DNA of 64,000 nt. Source: an uncultured bacterium. GTDB lineage: Bacteria > Bacteroidota > Bacteroidia > Bacteroidales > Bacteroidaceae. The notes under the pieces are model-generated. The model was not told where the DNA came from and ran no database searches. It was given only the letters and a program-made list of their open reading frames with translations. Below are positions 32,807 through 41,742 of this stretch, piece by piece (the first letter of the stretch is position 1; each line of letters begins with the position of its first letter). Made by a program: the position numbers and the translations under genes. The DNA is taken from the NCBI GenBank assembly GCA_905215345.1, contig CAJMPR010000007.1:62001-126000 (forward strand). The letters run 5' to 3'.

Positions 32807-33890
32807 AATAACCGGGTTGTTCCGTAGCCGTCTTGCAGATGCAGAGATGACAGTGCGTGATGGCTTCTGGGAGAAGTTACAGGAAGATGTATCTTCTTCT
32901 GTTGCCGCAGGACATAGAAAGGCGGCTTTTCTTTCTCCAAAGTTTTACCGGGTAGCTGCGGCTGCTTCTGTAATACTTGTCTTAGGGGCTGCTTCAGCAG
33001 CTTTCTGGTATTTCTCTCCAAAAGAAGAGATAAAGGAAGCTTTTACGCAAGTAGCAGTCTTGACACCGGAAGGCCATTTGAGCGGCGATGTGGTTCAGGA
33101 GACTTTCCCTTCCATACATGAGGCGAATCCTACGGCACATAAACCTGGAATGAAGCAGCCTGTAAGTGGTGTTCCTGCCGAAATGTTGACTCAAACAGAC
33201 GAGGAGGATGAATCCGTATCTGTCAGAGTTTCTATAACAATCAGGCAACGGATTTATGGAAACCAGCAACAAAACGGTAATGGATTTTTCAATAACCATT
33301 CGGCTGCACAGGCAAGTAATGGTTATCAAAGTGCAACGGAACAAACTAATACTGATACATATTCCAACGGTTCTACGAAAGAAACTCAGGATATTGCCCC
33401 ATTGAAGTATCAGAATTCCCGCAAATGGGCATTGAAGGCTGCTGTCGGCACATCGCTTCCAAAAGGGAACTATAATATGCCTTTAACGGCAGGGGTGACG
33501 GTTGAACGTAGCCTGAATAATTGGTTGGCTTTGGAAACGGGTGTTCAGTATAATCGTTTGCATGCCGACCGTACGCTTCACACACTGAGTATTCCGGTTA
33601 AAATGAATATGACAATGGTCAGTACACCTAAAGTTGATTTGTATGCCACAGTGGGCGGAGCTGCCGAGAAGTGTATTGCAGGGGCTGCGGATAACGGTTT
33701 TGGTGCTGAACCTGTTCAACTATCGGTTGCAGCCGGAGTAGGGGTGCGTTATAAATTGAACGACCGTTTCGCGCTGTTTGCCGAACCTTCCGTTTCGCAT
33801 CATTTCGATACGGATTCCGAAACCCGGACATTGCGGACGGAACGGCCTACGAATCTGAACTTGTTGTGCGGAGTGCGCCTCACCTATTAA
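32790..33890 (+). CDS. Anti-sigma-like inner-membrane protein fused to an outer-membrane beta-barrel-like domain
   Basis: The 366-residue protein has a cytoplasmic N-terminal segment of about 50 residues (LFRSRLADAEMTVRDGFWEKL) like the sigma-binding ends of small anti-sigma factors, one membrane helix (about 54-75), a low-complexity Asn/Gln/Ser-rich linker (about 120-205) and a C-terminal domain (about 210-366) of alternating strands, such as TAGVTVERSLNNWLALETGVQY, ending in aromatic Tyr, like the OMP_b-brl family. It overlaps the ECF sigma gene. A chain with an inner-membrane helix and an outer-membrane barrel would span the envelope. The linker (~85 residues extended) is long enough. Anti-sigma activity is inferred from position and layout, not shown. 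Confidence 0.85.
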   Translation: MREKDEITGLFRSRLADAEMTVRDGFWEKLQEDVSSSVAAGHRKAAFLSPKFYRVAAAASVILVLGAASAAFWYFSPKEEIKEAFTQVAVLTPEGHLSGDVVQETFPSIHEANPTAHKPGMKQPVSGVPAEMLTQTDEEDESVSVRVSITIRQRIYGNQQQNGNGFFNNHSAAQASNGYQSATEQTNTDTYSNGSTKETQDIAPLKYQNSRKWALKAAVGTSLPKGNYNMPLTAGVTVERSLNNWLALETGVQYNRLHADRTLHTLSIPVKMNMTMVSTPKVDLYATVGGAAEKCIAGAADNGFGAEPVQLSVAAGVGVRYKLNDRFALFAEPSVSHHFDTDSETRTLRTERPTNLNLLCGVRLTY

Positions 33891-33909
33891 CCTTAAAAGC
33901 GAATACAAC

Positions 33910-34458
33910 ATGAAAACTTTCCATAACTCTATATATAAATGTGGGTACGTGCTACTTACGATTTTGTTTTGCCTGACTTTTGCGTCTTGCGGCGAGGAAT
34001 CCCTGGATTATAATCATCCCGATGTAGATGTTTTCGTAAAGAAATTGAAAGCGGGGAAATATTCTACCCAGAGTCCCGAAGGATTGAGTAATGTACCCAA
34101 GTTTACGAAAGACGACATCGAAGAACTTTTGAAGTATGCAGAAGATTTAACGGTAATTCCGTCTTTTCCGTTGGCTCCGGTTTCTTATTCGGCAGGTGGT
34201 AAGTTACGTTTAGGAGAATGTATCTTGTGGACGGTAGAGACTGTACGCCTGGGACATAATGCGTCGATGGGCTGCAAAATGGTACATACCGATGCCGAGA
34301 ATTATGAAGGTATTTACTTCCTTTCGGATGACGAGGTGTTGGATGCGGCTGCCCGTTATCGTCGTTGGTGCGAAAGCAGGAAGTATCCACGCACCATGTG
34401 GACCATTGATCCGTGTTACGATGAACCGCTTTGCGGGAGCGGATATATGTGGTGGTGA
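33910..34458 (+). CDS. Lipoprotein of unknown function in the ECF sigma operon
   Basis: The 182-residue protein has a lipoprotein signal with lipobox FASC (Cys about 27) and a mature part with a helical N-terminal half and several cysteines and tryptophans near the C-terminus (CESRKY, CYDEPLCGSGYMWW). It resembles uncharacterised Bacteroides lipoproteins; I cannot name a firm family. It starts 19 nt after the beta-barrel fusion gene and is probably translated from the same mRNA. The cysteine-rich end suggests disulfide bonds and export to the cell envelope. Confidence 0.8.
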   Translation: MKTFHNSIYKCGYVLLTILFCLTFASCGEESLDYNHPDVDVFVKKLKAGKYSTQSPEGLSNVPKFTKDDIEELLKYAEDLTVIPSFPLAPVSYSAGGKLRLGECILWTVETVRLGHNASMGCKMVHTDAENYEGIYFLSDDEVLDAAARYRRWCESRKYPRTMWTIDPCYDEPLCGSGYMWW

Positions 34459-34505
34459 TTGAATCGGGTATTAGGTATAAAGTATAAGGTATTAAGACAA
34501 TCTTA

Positions 34506-35183
34506 GTGAAACAAATTATTCTCTTTTGGGGGCTGCTTTGTGCGGTAGCCATTCCTCTTTACGCCCAAGACTGGACGCCTCAGGATTCCCTGCGGCTGCA
34601 TCAGTTACTCAACGGAGAGGGGGAAGTGAAGCTGAATCCGGATGTGTTGAAGGAGATAGGTGTAGATAATCCTTTGGGTACTCCGAAAGCATCGATGGAT
34701 AAGTCGTGGCTGGATTTTGATACCTCTCTGCCTGTAATGCCCCGGATGCCTGAAAAGAAAGTGGTACTCACCCTTCGCCCTTACACAGCCAATACTAAAT
34801 ACAATTGGGACCCGGTTTATCAGAAGAAAATCAACGTGAATAAAAATACATGGAGAGGTGATCCATTTTATGAGTTGACTACCCGTTTTATCTATTCGAA
34901 TTGGGCTAAAACTCCGATGGATGCAGGACCGCGTGAAACCGTGGAGCAGATTGAAGCTACCGGAATGCGCTATCGAGTGACGGAACGTGCTAATAATATG
35001 GCGGTAGGTAGTTGGCAAGGTGCAGGTGGTGGCATTGGTTTTACGGGGGATTTTATGGCTCCTTTCACCAAAGAATTTTGGAATGTAAAAGGTCGTAAAC
35101 GCCGTGCACGCACCTTGGAAGTGCTGAGAACCTATGGTGACTCTATTACAGTTCATCCTAAAGAAATAGTTGACAAAAAGTAA
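34506..35183 (+). CDS. DUF4858-type exported protein
   Basis: The 225-residue protein starts with GTG, has a signal peptide (about 1-21, ending LYAQ) and the DUF4858 N-terminal motif: DWTPQDSLRLHQLLNGE followed by LNPDVLKEIG. The C-terminal part is basic. A second protein in the window (48843-49481) shares the DSL.L..+L.GE and NP.V..EI pattern. It is the last gene of the ECF sigma factor operon. The role is unknown; location is the periplasm or outer membrane. Confidence 0.82.
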   Translation: MKQIILFWGLLCAVAIPLYAQDWTPQDSLRLHQLLNGEGEVKLNPDVLKEIGVDNPLGTPKASMDKSWLDFDTSLPVMPRMPEKKVVLTLRPYTANTKYNWDPVYQKKINVNKNTWRGDPFYELTTRFIYSNWAKTPMDAGPRETVEQIEATGMRYRVTERANNMAVGSWQGAGGGIGFTGDFMAPFTKEFWNVKGRKRRARTLEVLRTYGDSITVHPKEIVDKK

Positions 35184-35267
35184 TATATCGTCTTTAACTT
35201 CTTACATCTTGAACTTTCTTTCTCTATTCCTTGTTTTCATAAGGATAAACCCTTTAATAGAAAAACA

Positions 35268-36233
35268 ATGGATAGAATAACTTCCCTGTTCGGAATAAAA
35301 CATCCGATTATTCAAGGTGGTATGGTGTGGTGCAGTGGCTGGCGATTGGCGTCGGCAGTGAGTAATGCTGGTGGTTTAGGCTTGTTGGGTGCAGGCTCGA
35401 TGCATCCCGAAACATTACGTGAACATATACAAAAGTGTAGTGCAGCCACTCGTCATCCTTTCGGAGTAAATATTCCCCTCATGTATCCTCAGATAGAAAA
35501 AATAATGCAAATTGTAGCAGATGAAGGTGTTCGTATCGTGTTTACGTCCGCCGGTAGTCCGAAAAAGTGGACAGGTTGGTTGAAGGAGCAGGGAATCACT
35601 GTGGTACACGTCGTATCGTCGTCCCGTTTTGCAGTGAAAGCCGAAGAAGTAGGGGTAGACGCCATTGTTGCCGAAGGTTTTGAAGCGGGCGGACACAACG
35701 GACGTGAAGAAACAACTACTCTTTGCCTGATTCCCGCAGTACGGGCTGCAACCACACTTCCGTTGATAGCTGCGGGGGGAATTGCTTCGGGAGAAGCCAT
35801 ACTTGCCGTGCGGGCATTGGGTGCTGAGGGTGTTCAGATAGGTACACGTTTTGCTTTGACACAAGAAAGTTCGGCGAGTGAGGTCTTTAAGGATTATTGC
35901 TTGCATCTAAAGGAAGGAGAAACGCGCTTGGTATTAAAGAAACTATCTCCTGTACGTATGGCACGCGGTAATTTTCAAAGAGCAGTGGAAGCTGCCGAAG
36001 CGGTTGGCGCAACAGAAGATGAGTTACGTATCCTTTTGTCTAAAGGCCGGTCTAAACGTGGTATTTTTGGTGGAGATCTTGAAGAAGGGGAACTTGAAAT
36101 AGGACAAGCCTCTGCTTTGCTCAATGAAAAAGGACTACAGACTGTAGACGAAGTGATGAATGACTTGTTGGAGAGTTACCATCGGTCATGTGAGACTCTT
36201 GTTACGAATATATACGAACATTCAGCTATTTAA
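35268..36233 (+). CDS. FMN-dependent nitronate monooxygenase/FabK-like protein
   Basis: The 321-residue TIM-barrel flavoprotein has GIKHPIIQGGM at the N-terminus, AEGFEAGGHNG and IAAGGIASGEAILAVRALGAEGVQIGTRF, the motifs shared by nitronate monooxygenases and the enoyl-ACP reductase FabK. The two families cannot be parted safely by eye. The first would oxidise alkyl nitronates, unlikely in an anaerobe; the second would reduce enoyl-ACP in fatty acid synthesis. Cytoplasmic, single gene, convergent with gadC. Confidence 0.88.
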   Translation: MDRITSLFGIKHPIIQGGMVWCSGWRLASAVSNAGGLGLLGAGSMHPETLREHIQKCSAATRHPFGVNIPLMYPQIEKIMQIVADEGVRIVFTSAGSPKKWTGWLKEQGITVVHVVSSSRFAVKAEEVGVDAIVAEGFEAGGHNGREETTTLCLIPAVRAATTLPLIAAGGIASGEAILAVRALGAEGVQIGTRFALTQESSASEVFKDYCLHLKEGETRLVLKKLSPVRMARGNFQRAVEAAEAVGATEDELRILLSKGRSKRGIFGGDLEEGELEIGQASALLNEKGLQTVDEVMNDLLESYHRSCETLVTNIYEHSAI

Positions 36234-36257
36234 TCAGGATATTCAGTAAATAAACTC

Positions 36258-36383
36258 AAGTTTCGCATGTGCCCAACTTGTTAGTTTACAAGGGAACGAG
36301 TTGACCAGACATAAGAAAGATACTTCCTTGTCAACTTGTGCCTAAAACTTTGTTTCCTTTTAAGTTGAGCACTTGCGAAACTT
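36258..36383. repeat. Nested inverted repeat in the gadC-side spacer
   Basis: The outer arms 36258-36272 and 36369-36383 pair at 14 of 15 positions (AAGTTTCGCATGTGC against GCACTTGCGAAACTT). Inside are alternating CAACTTG and GAGTTGA/AAGTTGA words at 36274, 36298, 36332 and 36362, with irregular steps. It resembles a degraded relative of the periodic arrays but the period is not regular. No gene lies in the 333-bp spacer. Confidence 0.55.
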
Positions 36384-36482
36384 AAATAAATAAAGAAAAT
36401 GAATACCCGGGATTTCATTGGGTACTTATTGTAGATTACAGCTCACTCTGATAAAACAAAGTTTTGATAGGCTTGAAAAAAG

Positions 36483-36546
36483 ATTTTGCCTATAGTGAAA
36501 ATTCCATTTGATGTACATCATATAGAGTTTTCACTATAGGCAAAAT
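36483..36546. terminator. Bidirectional 19-bp hairpin at the gadC end
   Basis: Arms 36483-36501 and 36528-36546 are exact reverse complements over 19 bp with a 26-nt loop; each arm ends in an A-run or T-run. It lies 20 nt beyond the gadC stop and also serves the convergent FMN enzyme gene. Confidence 0.85.
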
Positions 36547-36566
36547 TTATTGTGCCAAGTAGATAC

Positions 36567-38219
36567 TTATTCCTTAGGAGGAGTATCTGCTGCCTTTGCA
36601 CTGTTTCCGTTTACGGGAGATGCACTACTGCTACCGGCAGATGAAGTACTGCTACTTGTTGCGGAAGCATTTCCTGCTTTATTACCGGAAGGTGTTGCAC
36701 TTGTTGCGGAAGCTGTTGTGCTTGCTTTAACAGTTGCTGTTGCACTACCGGCAACTTGTACGGCTGGTTGTTCTTCCCAGTGGAACGGTTCGAAGTTACT
36801 GTTCGGGTCAACCCAAGACGGCTTCTTGGAAGCGAAGATAATGAACGGAGCGATAACAACGATAAGGGCGCCGATGATAAGAACGGAGAACCATACTGTG
36901 TTGCTACCTGTTGAAATCTGGCTGGGCGGGATGAAGCTCAGGATGAATGCCAACAGTGAACCACAGAAACCAAGACCACCGATGAGCCACATCAATCCGT
37001 TACCGGCTTTACCGATACGGAACGGACGGTTCAGTTTCTTCATCTTATAACGCAATGCGATGGCTCCGGAGAACATCAGCATATACATGATGAGGTAAAG
37101 AATAACTGTCAACTGTGAGAGAATCTGATAGAAGCTCTGTACGGATGGCATAACTACGAACAAAAGACTTAATACAGTTACGGCGATACCTTGAACATAA
37201 AGGATGTTCTTTTGTACGCCCAACTTATTTGTCTTCTGGAAGAACGGAGGCATGTAACCGGCTTTACCTACGGCGAAGATACCCTTAGACGGACCGGCAA
37301 CCCATGTCAATACACCTGCTAATACACCGAATGCCAATGCAATAGCGATAATCGGTGACAACCAGGAAGCACGGATGTAGTGGAAGTAGTTATCGAAACC
37401 TACCAGCAAACTTTGCGTCAAACTGATGTCCTTAGCCGGGATAATGATACCCAGGGAGAATGTACCCAGTACGAAGATGATTACTGTAATCAACGCACCG
37501 ATAAATACTGCCTTCGGATAATTCTTGGACGGGTTGCTTACGTCTTTCACGTGGATACCGCCCATTTCCATACCGGCATAAAAGAGGAAGATACTGGCGG
37601 CAAGTACGACGTTGTCGAAATTCGTCAAGTCGGGGAAGAAGCTGCTGTGGAAGTCAAGGTTGGAATGACCACCGGTGGCCAGATAAATGATAGCCAGGAT
37701 AATCAGCAATGCAGCCGGGATAATAGTACCCACCATACCGCCGACTTTAGCTACTTTACCTACCCAGCTCATACCCTTCATGGAAATGAATGTTGCCAAC
37801 CAATAAATGATGAGGACAACTACCAGTGAATAGTATTTATTATTTGCCAGGGACATGTCGTGGGCGTCATTCATGCCGATGAAAGCGATAGATACGGCAC
37901 CGAATGTCAATACGGTAGGATACCAGATTGTACTTTCAATCCACTGTACCCAGATAGCGAGGAAGCCCCACTTCTTACCGTAGGCTTCGCCTACCCAACG
38001 GAATACACCGCCTTGTTTGTCCTGAAACATGGCAGCCAATTCCGCAGCGACGAGAGACGTCGGTATAAGAAAGACAATGGCTGCAAATAAGTAATAAAAG
38101 GCCGAACTCATTCCGTACACGGCCTCGGCTGGTAGTCCACGCAGGGATACTACGGCCGTCACATTCATGATTGCCAGGGTGAATACCCCCAGCTTCACTG
38201 CTTGTTTAATATTTGCCAT
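36567..38219 (-). CDS. gadC: Glutamate/GABA antiporter GadC with a low-complexity C-terminal tail
   Basis: The 550-residue amino acid/polyamine transporter has 12 predicted helices, an N-terminal ANIKQAVKLGVFTLAIMNV, and the motifs of the GadC branch. It exchanges extracellular glutamate for GABA made by GadB, so each cycle removes one proton from the cytoplasm. The last 64 residues (487-550) are almost only Ala, Ser, Thr, Gly and a few Lys; in E. coli GadC the C-terminal tail acts as a pH-controlled plug, so this longer tail may change gating. It is the last gene of the minus-strand GAD operon (gadB, glsA, channel, gadC). Confidence 0.93.
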   Translation of the reverse strand: MANIKQAVKLGVFTLAIMNVTAVVSLRGLPAEAVYGMSSAFYYLFAAIVFLIPTSLVAAELAAMFQDKQGGVFRWVGEAYGKKWGFLAIWVQWIESTIWYPTVLTFGAVSIAFIGMNDAHDMSLANNKYYSLVVVLIIYWLATFISMKGMSWVGKVAKVGGMVGTIIPAALLIILAIIYLATGGHSNLDFHSSFFPDLTNFDNVVLAASIFLFYAGMEMGGIHVKDVSNPSKNYPKAVFIGALITVIIFVLGTFSLGIIIPAKDISLTQSLLVGFDNYFHYIRASWLSPIIAIALAFGVLAGVLTWVAGPSKGIFAVGKAGYMPPFFQKTNKLGVQKNILYVQGIAVTVLSLLFVVMPSVQSFYQILSQLTVILYLIMYMLMFSGAIALRYKMKKLNRPFRIGKAGNGLMWLIGGLGFCGSLLAFILSFIPPSQISTGSNTVWFSVLIIGALIVVIAPFIIFASKKPSWVDPNSNFEPFHWEEQPAVQVAGSATATVKASTTASATSATPSGNKAGNASATSSSTSSAGSSSASPVNGNSAKAADTPPKE

Positions 38220-38336
38220 AAGTTAAGGTTTTAGGTGAAAATTAATTTCAAAATCAGTGTGTATAACAACACTGCGGGATAGTTGTTTCCCAAGGATGAA
38301 CGAAAGTTAAGGTTTTAACAATTTTAGCAAGGTTTC

Positions 38337-39086
38337 TTATGACTTTGCTGCATTGTTCGCAGGAGCTTGTGGCTGTCCCTGCTGCTCGTAATATTCTTTC
38401 TTCTCCTTGTTACGACGTTCCACCAGACTCGTTACATACACTGTGAATATGGGAAACATCATCATCCCCAGAGCTGCCAGCAGTACGGATAGCACTCGCC
38501 CGGTAGGGGTGACGGCAATGATGTTTGAACCCACTGTAGTCACATCCATGAAAGCCCACCAGATAGCATCTCCATATCCTTTTACCAGAGGATTGGTCCC
38601 ATGTTCCATGACATAGAATGCCAGACTGGCAAAATAAACGGTAGCCAGCAACATTGTCAGGTAGGAAATAAACAAACTTGATGCACGGTTGTACGTCAAC
38701 CAACCCACCACGATAGCCATAGCATAGCCGCCCCGCACCAACGGGATAAAGCGTATCATATAAGTTATCTCCGGTGAGAATGTCCATCCCATGTAGGCAA
38801 TTATATTCTGGTAGGGAATAGCTACCAATAGAAAAATGAAGTGCGTGGCAACGTAGTGTCTTTTGTCTTCTGCCAGAATCCATTCCAGAACAAAGTCCGC
38901 CAGGAATAGAGCGCAAATCCACAACTGTACCTTCATGTATACCGATTGCTCGTAAAAAGGAATACCTTTGAACGTATCGATAGAGATACTGATGACGAGG
39001 AAGAGCGAAAGTAACAGGATAATAACGTGCAATATGCCGTATATCCCTTTTTTGCGTAATACGAATTCTGATAGGGCCATTTTCAT
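38337..39086 (-). CDS. Ion channel of the voltage-gated potassium-channel fold with an altered filter
   Basis: The 249-residue protein has about five or six membrane helices, a pore loop and a final pore-lining helix, with an arginine (VRGG, RFIPL) in the fourth segment. The pore loop reads DVTTVGSNIIAVTP: at the position of the potassium filter TVGYG it has TVGSN (Thr184-Asn188), so the tyrosine and second glycine are missing. The start is the ATG at 39086; an upstream TTG is unlikely. It lies between glsA and gadC in the GAD operon and could balance charge during glutamate/GABA exchange. Selectivity is unknown. Confidence 0.87.
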   Translation of the reverse strand: MKMALSEFVLRKKGIYGILHVIILLLSLFLVISISIDTFKGIPFYEQSVYMKVQLWICALFLADFVLEWILAEDKRHYVATHFIFLLVAIPYQNIIAYMGWTFSPEITYMIRFIPLVRGGYAMAIVVGWLTYNRASSLFISYLTMLLATVYFASLAFYVMEHGTNPLVKGYGDAIWWAFMDVTTVGSNIIAVTPTGRVLSVLLAALGMMMFPIFTVYVTSLVERRNKEKKEYYEQQGQPQAPANNAAKS

Positions 39087-39105
39087 AATGATGTTCAATT
39101 ATAAA

Positions 39106-39183
39106 GTTATGAGTTATAAGTTACGAGTTATTTGCTGGTATGTACCCTAATCAGCAAATAACTTATAACTAATAACTCATAAC
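39106..39183. repeat. Spacer hairpin between glsA and the channel gene
   Basis: Arms 39106-39137 and 39152-39183 pair at 29 of 32 positions with a 14-nt loop. They are built from GAGTTATAAGTTA words and end with the GTTATTTGCTG core also seen after ribE (14867-14909). It may reduce transcription into the channel and gadC. Confidence 0.65.
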
Positions 39184-39194
39184 TAGTGAAGAGA

Positions 39195-40160
39195 TTATTC
39201 TGTAATCGTCACATTATCACCATTGAATACGCCCAAGCCGAGCTTGTTCATGATGAATTTGATTGCTGCCTGAGCCTTTACAGAGTTACCTGCTACGTCC
39301 AAAGGAGGAGCGAAGGCTGAAACGCCCATCACACCCGGTAGAACGGCCATTACGCCACCGCCTACACCGCTCTTGGCAGGTATGCCGGCTGTGTACATCC
39401 AGTCACCTGAGTGTTCGTAGAATCCTACGGTGGAAATCATAGAGGTGATTTTGGGTGACAGGCTGGCGTCGAATACAGTCTGCTTGGTAACGGGGTTTAC
39501 GCCGTTGTTGGCAATGGTTCCTGCGGCAATACCCAGTTGTTGGGCAGTGATACCCAAAGAACATTGGCGGGTATAAAGGTCAAGTGCCAAATCCGGATCA
39601 TCGTAAATTCGGTTATAGTTTTTCAGCAACCAGGCAATGGAGCGGTTGTTGAAGTTGGTTGCCGTTTCCGATTTGTACAACTCGTCGATGAGCTTCGGGG
39701 CTGAACCACACAGTTCAGTGATGTTCTGTACAATAGCATCCCATTTCTTGTCGGAATTACCCACCGGTTGTACCATGGAACAGGCAGAAATAGCTCCTGC
39801 GTTTACCAATGGAGTAGAGGGATGGTCGTTTTCCAGTAAAATGGCGATGATAGAGTTGAACGGAAGGCCGGTAGCATCGGCACCGATCATATCCAACACT
39901 TTCTGCGCACCATATTGACGCAAGATAAGAATGGCTGTGTGTACCTTTGAAACGGATTCAATACCGAAATGGTAATCTGTATCACCTATGTTGATGGTCT
40001 GTCCGTTCATCAGACAGATGCTCAGACCAAACAGTTTGGAATCGATATTGGCAAGATAAGGAATGTAATCCGCGTTCTTACCGCCGGTTTGCCCTTTTAC
40101 CTCGTTATAGGCTGCTTGGGCAACTTCCTTTATTTGTGAAATTGATATTTTCTTTTCCAT
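39195..40160 (-). CDS. glsA: Glutaminase (GlsA)
   Basis: The 321-residue beta-lactamase-fold glutaminase hydrolyses glutamine to glutamate and ammonia. Conserved features include YIPYLANIDSKLFGLSICLMNGQ, the catalytic GIESVSKVH serine/lysine pair, NAGAISACSM, and IPAKSGVGGGVMAVLPG. It supplies glutamate, the substrate of GadB, and the ammonia itself buffers acid, as described for the E. coli GlsA/YbaS system. The gene is second in the GAD operon. A spacer with GTGATAGA repeats lies between it and gadB. Confidence 0.96.
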   Translation of the reverse strand: MEKKISISQIKEVAQAAYNEVKGQTGGKNADYIPYLANIDSKLFGLSICLMNGQTINIGDTDYHFGIESVSKVHTAILILRQYGAQKVLDMIGADATGLPFNSIIAILLENDHPSTPLVNAGAISACSMVQPVGNSDKKWDAIVQNITELCGSAPKLIDELYKSETATNFNNRSIAWLLKNYNRIYDDPDLALDLYTRQCSLGITAQQLGIAAGTIANNGVNPVTKQTVFDASLSPKITSMISTVGFYEHSGDWMYTAGIPAKSGVGGGVMAVLPGVMGVSAFAPPLDVAGNSVKAQAAIKFIMNKLGLGVFNGDNVTITE

Positions 40161-40272
40161 ATAATATATAAGGGATTAAAGTGGTAGTAGGGTGAAAAGA
40201 TGCTAAAGTGATAGAGTGATAGAGTGATATTACTTTACCACTCTACCACATTATAACCTTATCACCTCTTAA
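40161..40272. repeat. GTGATAGA tandem repeats between gadB and glsA
   Basis: AGTGATAG occurs three times in a row with 9-bp spacing (about 40205-40230), and the complement-like TACCACTCTACCAC follows after 10 nt, so the region can fold into an imperfect hairpin. No gene is present. It belongs to the low-complexity spacer repeats. Confidence 0.5.
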
Positions 40273-41712
40273 TTATTTTTTCTTATTGCGACGTCCACCG
40301 TGATTGAACATCTTAGCTTCTACCGGCAGGTTCTTGTCCTGAGCCATACGTGTAGGAGTAGGATAATCCAATTTTTCCAATTCAGTGATGGCATTCTTGA
40401 TGTCTCCCAATAACATATCTGCCATATCGCGGCTGAATCCCTGGCGAACAACAACACGCATTACAACGTAGTCTTCCAGTTTGGACGGCAATGTATAAGC
40501 CGGTACCATCCAGCCATGTTGTGACAATTTATCCTGCAAATCATACAAAGTCCATTTGGCTGTCTTTGCATATTCCGGTTTCAAGTACCAGATGAATAGC
40601 GGGTTCACTACTTCTTTTGCATAGTTTACAAACGGAGCCATCTTACCGATTTCGTCGTGGATATACTTGGCGATTGTCAGTGAATTGTACTGTACTTCCT
40701 TGTAACCTTGGAATCCTAAGCGGATGAATTGGTAATACTGTCCGAGAATTTGTGCGGCAGGACGAGAGAAGTTCAAGCCGACCTGAGTAATGTTAGCACC
40801 CAGATAATTTACGCTGAACGCCATTTCTTCGGGCAGATATTCTTTGCCTTTCCAGCAAACCCAACCCAGACCCGGATAAACCAAGCCGAACTTATGACCG
40901 CTGACGCTGATAGAGAGTACCCATTTCAGGCGGAAGTCCCATTTGGTATCAGGATAGAGGAATGGAAGGATGAAACCTCCGCTGGCAGCATCTACGTGGA
41001 TAGGAATGTCATAACCGGTCTTAGCATTGTAAGCGTCGAGGGCTTTGTCCAATGCTTCAACGTCATCGTTCAGTCCTGTCCATGTAACACCTTGAATAGG
41101 AACTACACAGATTGTGTTTTCGTCACACATCTTTAAAGCTTCTTCGGGGTCGAGTGTGGTTTTGTCAAGCGTCAATGGCACTTCACGCATTTCAATCTGC
41201 CACAACTGGGCGAATTTTTCCCATACCACCTGGAAACCGGTTGAGATTACGAAGTTTGGTTTATCGAATGGTTTTCCTTGAGCCTGACGTTTTTTACGCC
41301 AGCGCAACCAGGCGGCTACACCACCCAGCATACAGGCTTCTGAAGAACCGATAGCAAGTGCACCTGTTTTCCAAGTGTCTTTTTCAGGAGAGTTCCAGAG
41401 GTTGGCAACAATGTTGATACACTTACCGTTCATTACGGCAATACGAGGATATTCGGTCTCATCAATGTAGTTAATGTTGATGGCTTCGTTCATCAGTTTG
41501 GTGGCATAATCATCCATATAGGTGGTTACGAATGTTGCCAGATTCAAGCGTGGCTGTGTCTGGGCAAATGTCTCATCTTTGACCATTTGATAAGCGATTT
41601 CCGGGGTAGTAGGTCCATCAGGAATTTTTTCTACAGGTGAGGGTTGTAACATACGGTTTGAACCGAATACTTCAGTTTTGGCATCTCCTTTTCTGAAATT
41701 CAAATCTTCCAT
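40273..41712 (-). CDS. gadB: Glutamate decarboxylase (GadB)
   Basis: With the start MEDLNFRKGDAK the protein has 479 residues, close to the 466 of E. coli GadB. It is a PLP enzyme that turns glutamate to GABA with uptake of a proton. The PLP lysine is Lys274 in SVSGHKFGLVYPG; HVDAASGGFI carries the PLP-contacting aspartate. A start 21 codons upstream would run through a GC-rich hairpin and is unlikely. It is the first gene of the GAD operon. A repeat array and a hairpin lie upstream, so its leader is regulated or unusual. Confidence 0.95.
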   Translation of the reverse strand: MEDLNFRKGDAKTEVFGSNRMLQPSPVEKIPDGPTTPEIAYQMVKDETFAQTQPRLNLATFVTTYMDDYATKLMNEAININYIDETEYPRIAVMNGKCINIVANLWNSPEKDTWKTGALAIGSSEACMLGGVAAWLRWRKKRQAQGKPFDKPNFVISTGFQVVWEKFAQLWQIEMREVPLTLDKTTLDPEEALKMCDENTICVVPIQGVTWTGLNDDVEALDKALDAYNAKTGYDIPIHVDAASGGFILPFLYPDTKWDFRLKWVLSISVSGHKFGLVYPGLGWVCWKGKEYLPEEMAFSVNYLGANITQVGLNFSRPAAQILGQYYQFIRLGFQGYKEVQYNSLTIAKYIHDEIGKMAPFVNYAKEVVNPLFIWYLKPEYAKTAKWTLYDLQDKLSQHGWMVPAYTLPSKLEDYVVMRVVVRQGFSRDMADMLLGDIKNAITELEKLDYPTPTRMAQDKNLPVEAKMFNHGGRRNKKK

Positions 41713-41742
41713 ATAACTATAAGTTTTAAAAGGTTTAGGTGG

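Noticed and set aside
36258..36383. Invertible promoter bounded by 15-bp inverted repeats
   Set aside because: It lies between two gene ends that face each other, so neither orientation would drive a gene, and no full promoter box is seen inside.
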